Source: Klebsiella pneumoniae
GTDB taxonomy: Bacteria; Pseudomonadota; Gammaproteobacteria; Pseudomonadales; UBA5518
Assembly (NCBI GenBank): GCA_945862145.1
Contig: CAMAXE010000005.1
Location: 35,314-99,313, forward strand
DNA: 64,000 bases
Reading direction: 5' to 3'
Part shown: piece by piece, positions 51,356 through 60,631 of the stretch
Numbering within the stretch: the stretch's first letter is position 1
Layout: each line of letters starts with the position of its first letter
Made by a program: the position numbers and the translations under genes
The notes under the pieces: model-generated
What the model was told of the DNA's origin: nothing
The model's input: only the letters and a program-made list of their open reading frames with translations
The model's database searches: none

Positions 51356-52131
51356 GCGGCACCCGGAGCGCGCACAGGGCCAATCGGCACCGCATCGAAA
51401 CCGAAGGACTCGGCGGCATCGCGCAGGCGCCGCACCACGGCATGCTCCAGCACGGCGCCGGCATTGAGCAGCACCTGGCCGCGCTCGGACAGCAGATCGG
51501 CGCCGAGGATCATCTCCGGGTGCAGATCCTTCACCGGCACCATGATGGCCCCGTCGACCGCCCGGGCGAAGCAGGCCGGCAGAGCGCTTTGCGCCATTGA
51601 CGCGGCGGCAGCCTCCTGTGGCGTGACGGTAGCCGACGGAGGCTCGATGGCCACCTCCTGGTAGTCGTTCACCTGGGCGAAAACGCGATGACGCTTCAGG
51701 GCCCCGCGCACCGAATCCGCGACCTTGCGGGCATTGAGCGGCAACAGCAGGCAGCCATCGGCGTCGAGCCCCAGCGCGGCCCTGACCAGCCAACGCTCGA
51801 CGGCCTCGGCAAGGAGCACGAAGGGCACATCCATGGGAAAGCCCGTGCGGCCGGTGCGGATTTGCTTTAGCAGCGTAAGGCCGTCGCCCTGCGGCAGGTT
51901 GTAATCGCACACCAGCAGATCGAGCCCCGCCACGGGACGCGCGATCGCGTCCTCCAGACTCGAGCGCGTCTGCACGAGCGCACCTGTGTTGGCGAGAAAA
52001 TCGGCAACCACACGTCGCAGGAAGGCGTTGTGGCTGACCACCATGAACAGCCGCTCCTCGTCCCCCTGAGCGTCTTTCCGCGCCAGTTCCCGGGGCACAC
52101 CGAGGCGTTCCCACCAGGTCATGGAGTGCAT
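51352..52131 (-). CDS. atypical response-regulator (pseudo-receiver) protein
   Basis: A 259-residue protein. Residues 28-145 follow the receiver-domain fold, with LFMVVSHNAFLRRVVADFLA, the phospho-acceptor-like D76 in DLLVCDYNLPQGDGLTLLKQ and the usual proline/glycine turn. The paired acidic residues normally found after the first strand are replaced by SHN, so metal-dependent phosphorylation is doubtful. The last 110 residues (ATVTPQEAAAASMAQSALPA, then VPVKDLHPEMILGADLLSER GQVLLNAG) resemble the segment that precedes or links HD-type output domains, but no HD motif is present. It is coupled to the CYTH gene. GGGGAG precedes the ATG. Confidence 0.75.
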   Translation of the reverse strand: MHSMTWWERLGVPRELARKDAQGDEERLFMVVSHNAFLRRVVADFLANTGALVQTRSSLEDAIARPVAGLDLLVCDYNLPQGDGLTLLKQIRTGRTGFPMDVPFVLLAEAVERWLVRAALGLDADGCLLLPLNARKVADSVRGALKRHRVFAQVNDYQEVAIEPPSATVTPQEAAAASMAQSALPACFARAVDGAIMVPVKDLHPEMILGADLLSERGQVLLNAGAVLEHAVVRRLRDAAESFGFDAVPIGPVRAPGAA

Positions 52132-52266
52132 CTACCCGGTACTCCCCTTTTTTAATCGCAGTCCCGCCTTCGCGAGGGCGCCGCAGGCCCGCGAACTCCC
52201 GCAGTCCCGGGATATCCGGGTGCCGGCGCCGATGATCAGCACCCGGGGCTTGGCGGCCGCCACCAT
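52132..52266 (-). other. short ORF with a dinucleotide-binding-like start, possible gene remnant
   Basis: A 44-codon ORF fills the gap between the SDR and the pseudo-receiver genes and stops directly before the latter's ATG. It opens with PRVLIIGAG, like the start of a FAD/NAD-binding protein, but the remainder does not continue that fold. It could be a decayed remnant, a leader ORF or chance. Confidence 0.25.
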
Positions 52267-52268
52267 GC

Positions 52269-53036
52269 TCAGGCGCCGGGCAGACCGGGGTTGCGCTGAC
52301 CAGCGTGCCAGCCGCCGTCGACGGGATACTCCGAGCCCGTGCAGTAGCTCGCCTCGTCGGAGGCAAGAAACACCGCCATCCACGCCACTTCCACGGGCTG
52401 GCCGACCCGCGGGATCGCCTGCAGCGTGTAGTAGCGGTCCAGCTCTGTCGTGGCGATGCCGCCAGGGTTGCCCATCAACGTGTCGATGCCGCCCGGGTGT
52501 ATCGAATTGACGCGGATGCCGAATTGGCCGAGCTCGAGCGCGGCGGTCTTGGTCATGCCGCGGATCGCCCATTTGCTGGCGCTGTAGGCAACCAGACCGT
52601 TCTTGGATTGCAGGCCGTCGATAGACGAGACATTGATGATGGAGCCGCCGCCGGCGCGTTTCATCGGCTCGATCACGCTGCGCATCCCGAGAAAGGTGCC
52701 AACCTGATTGATGCCGATCACGCGCTGGTAGTCTGCCAGTGTGGTGTCGGCGATGGACCGCGCAAAAACAACCGCTGCATTGTTCAGCAGCACATTCAAG
52801 GGCCCCAGCTCCGCCACGGCACTGACCGCGCGGGCCCAGTCATCCTCACGACTCACATCTAGGCGCAGATAGCGGGCGGACGGTCCGAGTTCGGCAGCGA
52901 GCGTCTCGCCAGCCTCATCGAGCACATCGGTGAGCAGCACCCGGGCGCCCTCGCGCACGAAGAGCCGCGCCGCCTGCTCGCCCTGCCCGCGCGCAGCACC
53001 CGTGATGATCGCAACCTTCCCGTTCAAGCGTCCCAT
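52269..53036 (-). CDS. short-chain dehydrogenase/reductase (hydroxysteroid-dehydrogenase-like)
   Basis: A 255-residue classical SDR. It has the NAD(P)-binding TGAARGQG near residue 12, NNAAVV, the catalytic S138, Y151 and K155 (NVSS, then YSASK) and the C-terminal CTGSEYPVDGGWHAG. D37 after the second strand (LLTDVLDE) favours NAD over NADP. Annotated relatives include 3-alpha/20-beta hydroxysteroid dehydrogenases and glucose dehydrogenases, and the substrate is not fixed. GGGGAG lies six bases before the ATG. It is monocistronic or heads the pseudo-receiver/CYTH genes. Confidence 0.9.
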   Translation of the reverse strand: MGRLNGKVAIITGAARGQGEQAARLFVREGARVLLTDVLDEAGETLAAELGPSARYLRLDVSREDDWARAVSAVAELGPLNVLLNNAAVVFARSIADTTLADYQRVIGINQVGTFLGMRSVIEPMKRAGGGSIINVSSIDGLQSKNGLVAYSASKWAIRGMTKTAALELGQFGIRVNSIHPGGIDTLMGNPGGIATTELDRYYTLQAIPRVGQPVEVAWMAVFLASDEASYCTGSEYPVDGGWHAGQRNPGLPGA

Positions 53037-53113
53037 CTATAACTCCCCTGCCACTGCGTCATGCCCTGCCGCCGCATGGTAGCGGGCACCCTGTGAAAGC
53101 GCACGGCCCGGAT

Positions 53114-54091
53114 TCAGTCGGCGAAGGGAGTGCCGAGCCCCAGCGCCATGGCGCGCGCCAGGCACAGCCTGGCGATGGCGGTGTCCTGCACCCCCACCCC
53201 GGTGAGATCACAGACGCTCACCGCATCCTCGTGCTGCCGGCCTGGCAGCAAGCCCGCTGCCAGCTCGCCAAGCTCGGCCACGCGCTCGATCCCGCCGGAC
53301 GGCAGATGCCGCATCTCGCCAAGGCGCTCACACTGCCGCCGGCTGTCGCAGGCGAGCACGTCGGCCACGGCAACAACGCCGGCATCGAGCTCCTGCTTGT
53401 GCTCGCCGTCGGCGCCAACGGCGGTGATATGAAGCCCGGGGTGCAGCCACTGCGCGCGCAGCCAGGGGCTGCGCGAAGGCGTGGTCGTAATGACCACCTG
53501 GCTCTGGGCCGCCAGCTCGGCGGGGTCATCCACCGCCAGCACTTCGAGACCGAGCTCGGCCTGCATTTCCGCGACATAGCGGTCGCGGTTGGCGGGGGTT
53601 TGCGCATGCACCAGCACGCGCCGGAAATCGCGCACGAGGCGCAGGCAGCGCACTTGCCAACGTGCCTGCTGGCCCGAGCCGAAGACCCCCACCGTATCGA
53701 TCTGCAGCGGAGCGAGGTGGCGCGCAGCCAGCGCACCCGCGAGCCCCGTGCGCAGATCCGTGAGATAGCCGTTGTCGAGAAGCACGGCCTGCAGAAACCC
53801 GGTTTCGGCGCCCATCAGGACCATCAGCCCGCTGCCTGAAGGCAGGCCGCGTGCGGTATTGCCCGGAAAGCCCGAGGCGATCTTGATGGCAAAGGAATCG
53901 AGCCCCTCGATATAGGCGGTCTTCACATCGACCTCGCCGCCGAAGGCATGGATGTCGACACGGATCACCGGCGGCATGCTGACTCGCCCGGCCGAGAGCG
54001 CCACAAAGGCCTCGGCGATCGCCTCGAGCGCCGCCGGCTCGGCCCCCACGGCCCGGCGTATCACCGACTCCGACAATATCGTGACGTTCAT
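53114..54091 (-). CDS. ornithine cyclodeaminase / mu-crystallin family protein (iminosuccinate-reductase-like)
   Basis: A 325-residue NAD(P)-dependent protein of the OCD/mu-crystallin family. The substrate half includes KIASGFPGNTARGLPSGSGL and LLDNGYLTDLRTGLAGALAA. The Rossmann half has VGVFGSGQQARWQVRCLRLV and TTTPSRSPWL, followed by ITAVGADGEHKQELD. Members deaminate ornithine, reduce imines or ketimines, or serve in ectoine breakdown (EutC). It is divergent, with 81 bases between starts, from a threonine-dehydratase-like gene, the pairing seen for BhcD/BhcB and EutC/EutB. That context favours a ketimine/iminosuccinate reductase over true ornithine cyclodeaminase. Confidence 0.85.
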   Translation of the reverse strand: MNVTILSESVIRRAVGAEPAALEAIAEAFVALSAGRVSMPPVIRVDIHAFGGEVDVKTAYIEGLDSFAIKIASGFPGNTARGLPSGSGLMVLMGAETGFLQAVLLDNGYLTDLRTGLAGALAARHLAPLQIDTVGVFGSGQQARWQVRCLRLVRDFRRVLVHAQTPANRDRYVAEMQAELGLEVLAVDDPAELAAQSQVVITTTPSRSPWLRAQWLHPGLHITAVGADGEHKQELDAGVVAVADVLACDSRRQCERLGEMRHLPSGGIERVAELGELAAGLLPGRQHEDAVSVCDLTGVGVQDTAIARLCLARAMALGLGTPFAD

Positions 54092-54172
54092 TCGCCCGCA
54101 CCTCTATGCGCTTTCAACCCGTGGGTCCGGCAATCTACCATGCGTCCAAACGACGCCGGACCGGAGCCTGCC

Positions 54173-55156
54173 ATGCATCCTGATTCTTTCTCCGCCGACC
54201 TCATCGCGGCACGGATCGATACCGCCGCCGGGCGCATCGCACCCTGGATCCGCTGCACGCCCGTCGAGCACACAGGATTCCTCTCGCGCCTGACCGGCGG
54301 CGAGGTGCAGATGAAACTCGAGAACCACCAGATAACGGCCTCCTTCAAGGCGCGCGGGGCCTTCAACGCGCTGCTGGCGATGGACGCGGATCAACGCCGC
54401 CGTGGCGTGGTGACCTCCTCCACCGGCAACCACGCCAACGCGATGGCGCACGCCATGCCGCTACTCGGCATCAAAGGCGAGATCTGGGTGCCCGAGACGG
54501 TCTCCCCGGTGAAGCGCGCCCAGCTCGAGATGCGCGGCGCCCACCTGAAACTGGTGGGCGGCGACCCCGGCGAGGTCGAGGCGCTGGCCCGCCAGGAGGC
54601 CGAGCGCACGGGGCGCGTCTATGTGTCGCCCTACAACGACCACGATGTGGTGGCGGGCCAAGGGACCATCGCCCGCGAATTGCTCGAACAGCTCGGGGAT
54701 TTCGACGAGATTCTGGTGCCGGTGGGTGGCGGCGGGCTGATCTCGGGCATCAGCGCTTACCTGAAGGCGCACCGGCCCGCCATCAAGGTGACCGGCGTAC
54801 TCCCTGAGAATTCGCCCGTCATCAGCGAATCCGTGAAGGCGGGGCGACTGCTGGACATAGCTTGGACCGAGTCACTGTCGGACGCCACCGTAGGCTGGGC
54901 TGAGCCCGGCTCGATCACCTTCCCGATGTGCCGCGACTGGGTCGATGACTGGATCCTGGTGAGCGAGGCGCGCATCCGCGAGTCGCTGAAAATGAACATC
55001 GACATGCACTCCATGCTCGTCGAAGGCGCTGGCGCCCTGGCCGGCGGAGCCCTGCTCGCCGACCCCGCCCGCTTTGCCGGCCGGCGCGTGGTGCTGCTGA
55101 TCTGCGGGGCGAGGATCGCGGCATCCACCCTGGCAAAGGTGCTGGCAGCCGACTGA
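54173..55156 (+). CDS. PLP-dependent threonine/serine dehydratase-like (hydroxyaspartate dehydratase-like)
   Basis: A 327-residue fold-type II PLP enzyme. The PLP lysine is K59 in ASFKARGAFNAL. The substrate loop is SSTGNHANAMAHA and the phosphate cup is PVGGGGLISGISAYL. It lacks the C-terminal regulatory ACT domains of biosynthetic IlvA. It eliminates water from a hydroxyamino acid. By gene pairing, beta-hydroxyaspartate or an ectoine-derived hydroxyamino acid is plausible (BhcB/EutB). I chose the ATG at 54173 because GGAG lies six bases upstream. An ATG at 54140 would extend it by 11 residues. The permease gene follows after 55 bases. Confidence 0.88.
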   Translation: MHPDSFSADLIAARIDTAAGRIAPWIRCTPVEHTGFLSRLTGGEVQMKLENHQITASFKARGAFNALLAMDADQRRRGVVTSSTGNHANAMAHAMPLLGIKGEIWVPETVSPVKRAQLEMRGAHLKLVGGDPGEVEALARQEAERTGRVYVSPYNDHDVVAGQGTIARELLEQLGDFDEILVPVGGGGLISGISAYLKAHRPAIKVTGVLPENSPVISESVKAGRLLDIAWTESLSDATVGWAEPGSITFPMCRDWVDDWILVSEARIRESLKMNIDMHSMLVEGAGALAGGALLADPARFAGRRVVLLICGARIAASTLAKVLAAD

Positions 55157-55211
55157 GCGTGTGTAGAATGCATCCAAACCATAAACCCGGTCACCGGGAC
55201 CAGAGGCGCAG

Positions 55212-56705
55212 ATGAGCTCACAGCCAACCTCACGCCCCGCTTTCTACACCTGGATGCGTCGCAAGTCGGTGCGTGCCCTGCGGCGCAGTCATGCCGAGCA
55301 CACCGAGCGGCACGGGGGATTAAAGCGCGTGTTGGGGCTGTGGTCGCTGGTGGCCATCGGCATCGGCTGCACGATCGGCGCCGGGATCTTCGTCATGCCC
55401 GGCATAGTGGCGGCCACGCATGCCGGCCCGGGCATCCTGCTTTCCTTCCTGCTGGCGGGCGTGGCCTGCGCCATCGCAGCGCTGTGCTACGCCGAACTGG
55501 CGGTGCTCATTCCCACTTCGGGCAGCGCCTATAGTTACACCTACGCCACGCTCGGCGAACTGGCAGCCTGGCTGATCGGCTGGAACCTGCTGCTGGAATA
55601 CGGTCTCGCCAACAGCGCCGTGGCGGCAGGCTGGGGCGGGTACCTCAGCCAGATACTGAGCAGCTTCGGGCTGGCGCTGCCGCCCCACTTGATGTATGCC
55701 ACGGGCCAGCCGATTCCCGGCGGTGGCACCGGCTGGATCAACCTGCCCGCTGTGATCGCCATCGTGCTGCCCACACTGCTCCTGATGGTGGGTATCCGCG
55801 AGAGCGCGCGCTTCAACAACGGGCTGGTCCTAGCGAAGATTCTGGTGCTGATCCTGTTCGTGGCGCTGTGCGTGCCGGCCGTGAACATGGGTCACTTCAA
55901 GCCCTTCTTGCCCTTTGGCTGGCAGGGGGTGATCTCCGGCGCAGGCGTGCTATTCTTTCTGTTCGTGGGCTTCGATGCGGTATCCACCGTGGCCGAGGAG
56001 TGCGTCGACCCGCAGCGCGATCTGCCGCGCGCCATCCTGATCGGCCTCGCACTGATCGCGCTCCTCTACGTGAGCGTTACCTTCGTGCTGCTCGGCATCG
56101 TCCCGCTCAAGGAACTCGGCACCATCCAGGAGCCCCTCGCGCACGGCCTCGACATGACCGGGCACCCGGTGGCGGCCTGGGTGCTCTCGGCGGTGGCGGT
56201 GGTGGGGATACTCGGCATCGTGCTGGTGGGCTCCATCGGCCAGACACGGATCCTGTTCGTGATGTCACGCGACGGCCTGATGCCGCGCTTCATGGGCGCG
56301 ATCCACGCGCGCACGGGCACACCGGTGGGCTCGACCCTGCTGCTCGGCGCGGTAACGGCCATCCTCGCGGGCACCATCCCGTTAGACGCCCTCGCCGACC
56401 TGGTGAGTATCGGCACACTGGCGGCCTTCAGCGCCGTCTCGCTCGCCGTCGTCGCCTTGCGCGTGCAGGAGCCGTCGCTAGAGCGCAAATTCCGCGCACC
56501 CGGTTCGCCCTGGCTGCCGATCATCGGCATCGCCATCAACCTGTGGCTGATGTCGGCGTTGTCGCAGGCGGTGTGGATCCGCTTCGGGGTTTGGATCGTG
56601 CTCGGGTTGGTGATCTACTTTGTCTGGGGCATGCGTTCCGCAAGCGATGTCTTCGATGCTACCCGCGAGGCCGACCCCGAAGAACCGCCGCCACTCACGA
56701 AATAA
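55212..56705 (+). CDS. APC-family amino acid permease (cationic amino acid transporter-like)
   Basis: A 497-residue inner-membrane protein with about 12 transmembrane helices. The first carries the unwound GxGIGCTIGAGIFVMPGI-type substrate motif typical of the APC superfamily. SAYSYTYATLGELAAWLIGW and FFLFVGFDAVSTVAEECVDP are family hallmarks of the CAT/YfnA branch. It should import an amino acid by proton or sodium coupling. Position directly after the dehydratase suggests it supplies that pathway's substrate. AGAGG precedes the ATG at 55212. Confidence 0.9.
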   Translation: MSSQPTSRPAFYTWMRRKSVRALRRSHAEHTERHGGLKRVLGLWSLVAIGIGCTIGAGIFVMPGIVAATHAGPGILLSFLLAGVACAIAALCYAELAVLIPTSGSAYSYTYATLGELAAWLIGWNLLLEYGLANSAVAAGWGGYLSQILSSFGLALPPHLMYATGQPIPGGGTGWINLPAVIAIVLPTLLLMVGIRESARFNNGLVLAKILVLILFVALCVPAVNMGHFKPFLPFGWQGVISGAGVLFFLFVGFDAVSTVAEECVDPQRDLPRAILIGLALIALLYVSVTFVLLGIVPLKELGTIQEPLAHGLDMTGHPVAAWVLSAVAVVGILGIVLVGSIGQTRILFVMSRDGLMPRFMGAIHARTGTPVGSTLLLGAVTAILAGTIPLDALADLVSIGTLAAFSAVSLAVVALRVQEPSLERKFRAPGSPWLPIIGIAINLWLMSALSQAVWIRFGVWIVLGLVIYFVWGMRSASDVFDATREADPEEPPPLTK

Positions 56706-56743
56706 GCCACTGCAACAACACCCGCACCAGAAGGAATTGACCC

Positions 56744-59158
56744 ATGCGCCACACCGCCATCGCACTCGGACTGATGCTCGCCGCCACCGCAGCGCAGGCA
56801 CAGATCATCGAGGAGATCATCGTCACGGCGCAGAAACGCGCCGAGAACGTGATGGATGTGCCCATCGCCATCACCGCCTACTCGGGCGATGCGCTGGAAA
56901 AACTGGGTACGCGCTCCCTCACCGACATCGGGCGCTTCACGTCCGGCGTCGACATGAACAACAACAAGTCCCTGCAACCCACCTACAGCATCCGCGGCGT
57001 CCAGACCAACGACTGGACCATCGGCTCGGATCCGGCGGTCGCTGTTTATGTGGATAGCGTATACGCGGCGCGTGGCGCCGGCGCCGAGGCCGCTTTCGTC
57101 GATATCGAGCGCGTCGAGGTGCTGAAAGGCCCGCAAGGAACACTGTTCGGCCGCAACGCCACGGGCGGCGCCATCCACATCATCACGCACAAGCCCACGC
57201 AAGAGACCGAGGGCCGCATCAAACTGACCGGCGGCAACTACCAGCGCCGCAACATCGAGGCGATGTACAACACCCCGCTGTCAGACACCGTGGCGCTGCG
57301 CATCACCGGCAGCGTGCTACGCCGTGACGGCTACGTCGAGAATCTGTACGGCAACGATGTGAACGAGGAGAACCGCAAGAACATCCGCGCTTCACTGCTC
57401 TGGGATGCCTCCGAAAACACCGAGGTGATACTGCGCGCGGCCTACGAGGACATGGACCAGGTCTCGGGCGTCACCAATACGCTGAATGCAGGGGCCTTCG
57501 AGGCTGCCAACCCGGGCGAGAGCTGGGATGCCTTCGGCGCCGGCGCCTGGGATGTGCCAAAGCAGCAGGAGGCCCGCAAGATGGGCTCGGCGAGCCTGGA
57601 GGTGAACCACCAGATCGGCGAGATGACGCTCACCAGCATCACCGCCTGGCGTGACGTAGACACCAAGCTGCTCGAGGATCTCGACGGCTCCAACAACCCG
57701 ATGTTCTATTTCGGCTCATCCAACCCGGAGAAAAGCACATTCTTCTCGCAGGAACTGCGTCTCACGGGAGCCACCGACTCTCTCAAGTGGACGGCCGGCG
57801 CCACCTACACGACTGAAGAACTCGAGCACACCACCGAGGCGCAGTTCCTGGTGAGCACCTTCGAGAGCTTCGCGCTGCCCACCGTGTTCAAGCAACTCGG
57901 ACTCACGATCACCCCGGAGCAAATACCGGACTTCCGCGCCACGGCACGCACCGGCACCAATCCGCTGCTGAACGGCCTGCTTGGCCCGATCTGCAGGAAC
58001 CGCAACTGCGACGGCATCGCCGCCTCGTTCTTCATCGCCTCGCTGCCGGGCGTGAACCAGAATTTCCTGCAGATCCTCTCATCGCTCGGACCGCGCGTGA
58101 ACGCCGACTACGACGCACCGTGGAACGAGCAGGTCGACAGCAAGGGCGATTACTCGAGCCTGGCGGGCTATGGCGACGCCACCTGGAGCATCACGGATTC
58201 CACCAACCTCACAGCTGGCATCCGCTACACCTACGACGAGAAAAAATTCGATCTCTACACCGCTTACCAGAACTACCTGATCGAGCCCGGCCCGGGGCAG
58301 CCCGGCGTGCCCTTCGGTCTCGCGTTCTTCAACGGCGGACAGCCCTTGCTCGACAGCAGCGAGTCTGACAGCTGGGGCTCGTGGTCCGGACGGCTGGTGC
58401 TCGATCACCACTTCACCGAGAACACCATGGCCTATGCGAGCATCGCCAACGGCTTCAAGTCGGGCGGCTTCAACAGCCTGAACTTCGGCCCCGGCATCGA
58501 GAGCTCCTACGATGCCGAGGAGGTCATGAACTACGAGATCGGCCTGAAGGGCAACCTGCTGGACGGCACGCTGCAGTACAGCACATCGCTCTTTTTCTAC
58601 GAGTACGACAACCTGCAGACGCTCGAACTGGTGGGTCAGCCCATCCCCAGCTACAACCTGCGCAACGCCGATGCCGAGGGCAAGGGCTTCGAGCTCGAGC
58701 TGGCGTGGATGCCCACGGAAAACTGGCTGATCGCCGGCAATTACTCGTGGTTGGACACCGAATTCACCGAGTACAAGATCATTCCCGCTGCCGGCGAAAC
58801 CGAGGCCGACAACCGCACCGGCGAACCGCGTGCAGAGGCGCCCGAGCACAAGTTCGCCGTGAGCACGCAATACACCTGGCCGCTCGAGGGCCGCGGCCAG
58901 ATCGTGGCGCGCGCCGACTACACCTGGTCGGATGACCGCATCGCTGTCACCGACGGCGAGGTACCGGACTACGGCCTCACCAACGCGCGCATCTCCTGGT
59001 TCAGCGAGGACGAGAAGTGGGAAGTGGGCCTGTGGGGCACCAACCTCACCGATGAAGAAGTGCTGACGCTCTTCGGCAACGGCTCGGCGGTGAACTCCAC
59101 CCCGGGCTGGCGGATCCAGCCGCGGATGTGGGGCGTGGATCTGGTCCATAGCATGTGA
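56744..59158 (+). CDS. TonB-dependent receptor
   Basis: An 804-residue outer-membrane receptor. The signal peptide is MRHTAIALGLMLAATAAQAQ. A TonB box-like EEIIVTAQKRAENVMDVPIA is followed by the plug (ITAYSGDALEKLGTRSLTDI, VEVLKGPQGTLFGRNATGGA) and a 22-strand barrel with the usual FKSGGFNSLNFG segment. It takes up a large or scarce substrate with TonB energy. This subclass is common in sphingomonad-like and marine catabolic loci. The C-terminus is VDLVHSM instead of an aromatic residue, which is slightly atypical. AAGGA lies upstream of the ATG, and the permease gene ends 38 bases before. Confidence 0.92.
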   Translation: MRHTAIALGLMLAATAAQAQIIEEIIVTAQKRAENVMDVPIAITAYSGDALEKLGTRSLTDIGRFTSGVDMNNNKSLQPTYSIRGVQTNDWTIGSDPAVAVYVDSVYAARGAGAEAAFVDIERVEVLKGPQGTLFGRNATGGAIHIITHKPTQETEGRIKLTGGNYQRRNIEAMYNTPLSDTVALRITGSVLRRDGYVENLYGNDVNEENRKNIRASLLWDASENTEVILRAAYEDMDQVSGVTNTLNAGAFEAANPGESWDAFGAGAWDVPKQQEARKMGSASLEVNHQIGEMTLTSITAWRDVDTKLLEDLDGSNNPMFYFGSSNPEKSTFFSQELRLTGATDSLKWTAGATYTTEELEHTTEAQFLVSTFESFALPTVFKQLGLTITPEQIPDFRATARTGTNPLLNGLLGPICRNRNCDGIAASFFIASLPGVNQNFLQILSSLGPRVNADYDAPWNEQVDSKGDYSSLAGYGDATWSITDSTNLTAGIRYTYDEKKFDLYTAYQNYLIEPGPGQPGVPFGLAFFNGGQPLLDSSESDSWGSWSGRLVLDHHFTENTMAYASIANGFKSGGFNSLNFGPGIESSYDAEEVMNYEIGLKGNLLDGTLQYSTSLFFYEYDNLQTLELVGQPIPSYNLRNADAEGKGFELELAWMPTENWLIAGNYSWLDTEFTEYKIIPAAGETEADNRTGEPRAEAPEHKFAVSTQYTWPLEGRGQIVARADYTWSDDRIAVTDGEVPDYGLTNARISWFSEDEKWEVGLWGTNLTDEEVLTLFGNGSAVNSTPGWRIQPRMWGVDLVHSM

Positions 59159-59168
59159 GCGGCTGCGC

Positions 59169-59987
59169 TCAGCGGGTGGGCACCGGCAGCGGTGTCTCAC
59201 CGCGCAGCGCGATGCGGTGCATGACGCGCCGGGCGGGGTAGTAATCCGCGGTGGCAAAATGCTGCGTGATCCGGTTGTCCCAGATCGCGATATCCCCCGC
59301 CTGCCAGCGCAGGCGCACCTGGAAGTCCGGACTCTCTGCCAGATCGAACAGCATGGCGAGCAGCCCGCTGCTCTCGGTGCGGTGCAGGCCGGGAATGCGC
59401 TTGGTATAGACACGGTTCACGAACAGGCTGCGACAGCCCGTCTCAGGGATCCAGCGCACCACCGGGTGCAGGGCGGCGATCTCGCGCTCACCAAGCGAGC
59501 GCACCAAGTCCGGCGACACAGTATCGAGCGGCAACCGGTGCTCGGCCTGCAGCGTGGCAAGCCACTCGCGTAACCCGGGCGCAAGCGCGTCATGCGCGGC
59601 GTACATGCTCGCCCACAGCGTATCGCCCCCCCCTGGTGGGCACTCCTGACATTGCAACACGCACACGCCGGCGGGCAGCTGCATGAAAGTGGTGTCCGTA
59701 TGCCACACATTGATGTCGGGCGGATTGGCGGCATCGTTCACCACCACCGAGACCTCGGGGTGATCGGACAAAGCCCCGAACTTGGGGTGCGGATTGCAGA
59801 GCGGCTCGCCGAAAATCCGCGCCAGATCGAGCAGCGCACGGGGCCTGCCAGCTGGCGCGTGCAGGAACAACACGCCGTGCAGGGGCAACGCGGCGCGCAG
59901 CGCGCTGCACTCGGCCTCGCCCGGATGCTCGATGTCCAGACCAGACACCCGTGCGCCCAGCGCGGGCGAGACTCTCTCGATATGCAT
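59169..59987 (-). CDS. TauD/TfdA-family Fe(II)/2-oxoglutarate dioxygenase
   Basis: A 272-residue dioxygenase. The iron facial triad is H96-x-D98 (NVWHTDTTF) and H243 (NRITQHFATADY), with a 2-oxoglutarate arginine at about R258 (RRVMHRIAL). A late QAGDIAIWDN is characteristic. TauD relatives release sulfite from taurine, but others act on alkylsulfates, phenoxyacids or other substrates. Convergent with the TonB-dependent receptor (ten-base gap). Together with the nitrilase and cytochrome c genes next to it, it probably belongs to a catabolic set whose substrate is not evident. Confidence 0.92.
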   Translation of the reverse strand: MHIERVSPALGARVSGLDIEHPGEAECSALRAALPLHGVLFLHAPAGRPRALLDLARIFGEPLCNPHPKFGALSDHPEVSVVVNDAANPPDINVWHTDTTFMQLPAGVCVLQCQECPPGGGDTLWASMYAAHDALAPGLREWLATLQAEHRLPLDTVSPDLVRSLGEREIAALHPVVRWIPETGCRSLFVNRVYTKRIPGLHRTESSGLLAMLFDLAESPDFQVRLRWQAGDIAIWDNRITQHFATADYYPARRVMHRIALRGETPLPVPTR

Positions 59988-60010
59988 CGCCAGCCTCTCG
60001 CGCCGACGGT

Positions 60011-60631
60011 TCAGGGAGTGCTCTGTAGCGAACCGAGGTGAGCGGCCAGATCCTGCAAATCGCTGTCGCTGAGACCCGCCGCGAGACCCGCCATCTGACG
60101 GCCGGCGACGTCTTGCGGCTGATACCCGCGCAGCCCGTCGCGGTACTTGCGCAACTGCGCCAGCAGATACCAGTCACCGATGCCTGCCAACCGGGGGGCC
60201 ACCGCGCCACCCTGCCCCTGTTGTCCATGACAGACGGCGCAGGAGGAGTACAGCAAGGCCCCGCGCGCAGAATTCCCCGCGACAAGAGTGGGGGCCGCGA
60301 ACTGGGCCGGCATGGCGGCGATATGTGACGACAGGGCGCGCAGCACGGCATCGTCGGTTATCGCTGCAGCCATCAATGTCATCTGGCTGCCGGCATGATC
60401 CTCGGGGTGAGCGCCCCGGATCCCGCCGCGGAACGCGCGCATCTGCCCTTCGATGTAGCCCGCATCCTGCCCGGCGATGCCGGGCGCCTCCTTGGGGCGC
60501 AAACCCTGGCCCAGTTCGCCATGACAACTGGCGCAGCCGCTCCAGTGTGCGGCGGCCACTGCCGCGGGGTCAGCCCAGGCGGGCGTCGACAGCAGCAGGA
60601 GCAGAAGCAGCAGGCCGTGATGCCGGTTCAT
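60011..60631 (-). CDS. diheme cytochrome c (c4-like)
   Basis: A 206-residue periplasmic cytochrome with a leucine-rich signal peptide (residues 4-20). Two heme-binding sites, CASCH (33-37) and CAVCH in the second half, each sit in a domain with later candidate methionine ligands. The layout of two similar domains of about 90 residues matches cytochrome c4-type electron carriers. The ATG overlaps the nitrilase stop (ATGA at 60628-60631), so translation is coupled. It may carry electrons from an oxidising enzyme of this locus, and none is identified. Confidence 0.9.
   Translation of the reverse strand: MNRHHGLLLLLLLLSTPAWADPAAVAAAHWSGCASCHGELGQGLRPKEAPGIAGQDAGYIEGQMRAFRGGIRGAHPEDHAGSQMTLMAAAITDDAVLRALSSHIAAMPAQFAAPTLVAGNSARGALLYSSCAVCHGQQGQGGAVAPRLAGIGDWYLLAQLRKYRDGLRGYQPQDVAGRQMAGLAAGLSDSDLQDLAAHLGSLQSTP

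Noticed and set aside
51358..52366. 491-codon minus-strand frame extending the CYTH protein upstream
   Set aside because: The extension overlaps the pseudo-receiver and SDR genes out of frame. The CYTH domain starts exactly at the ATG at 51355 with MNVEIERKF.
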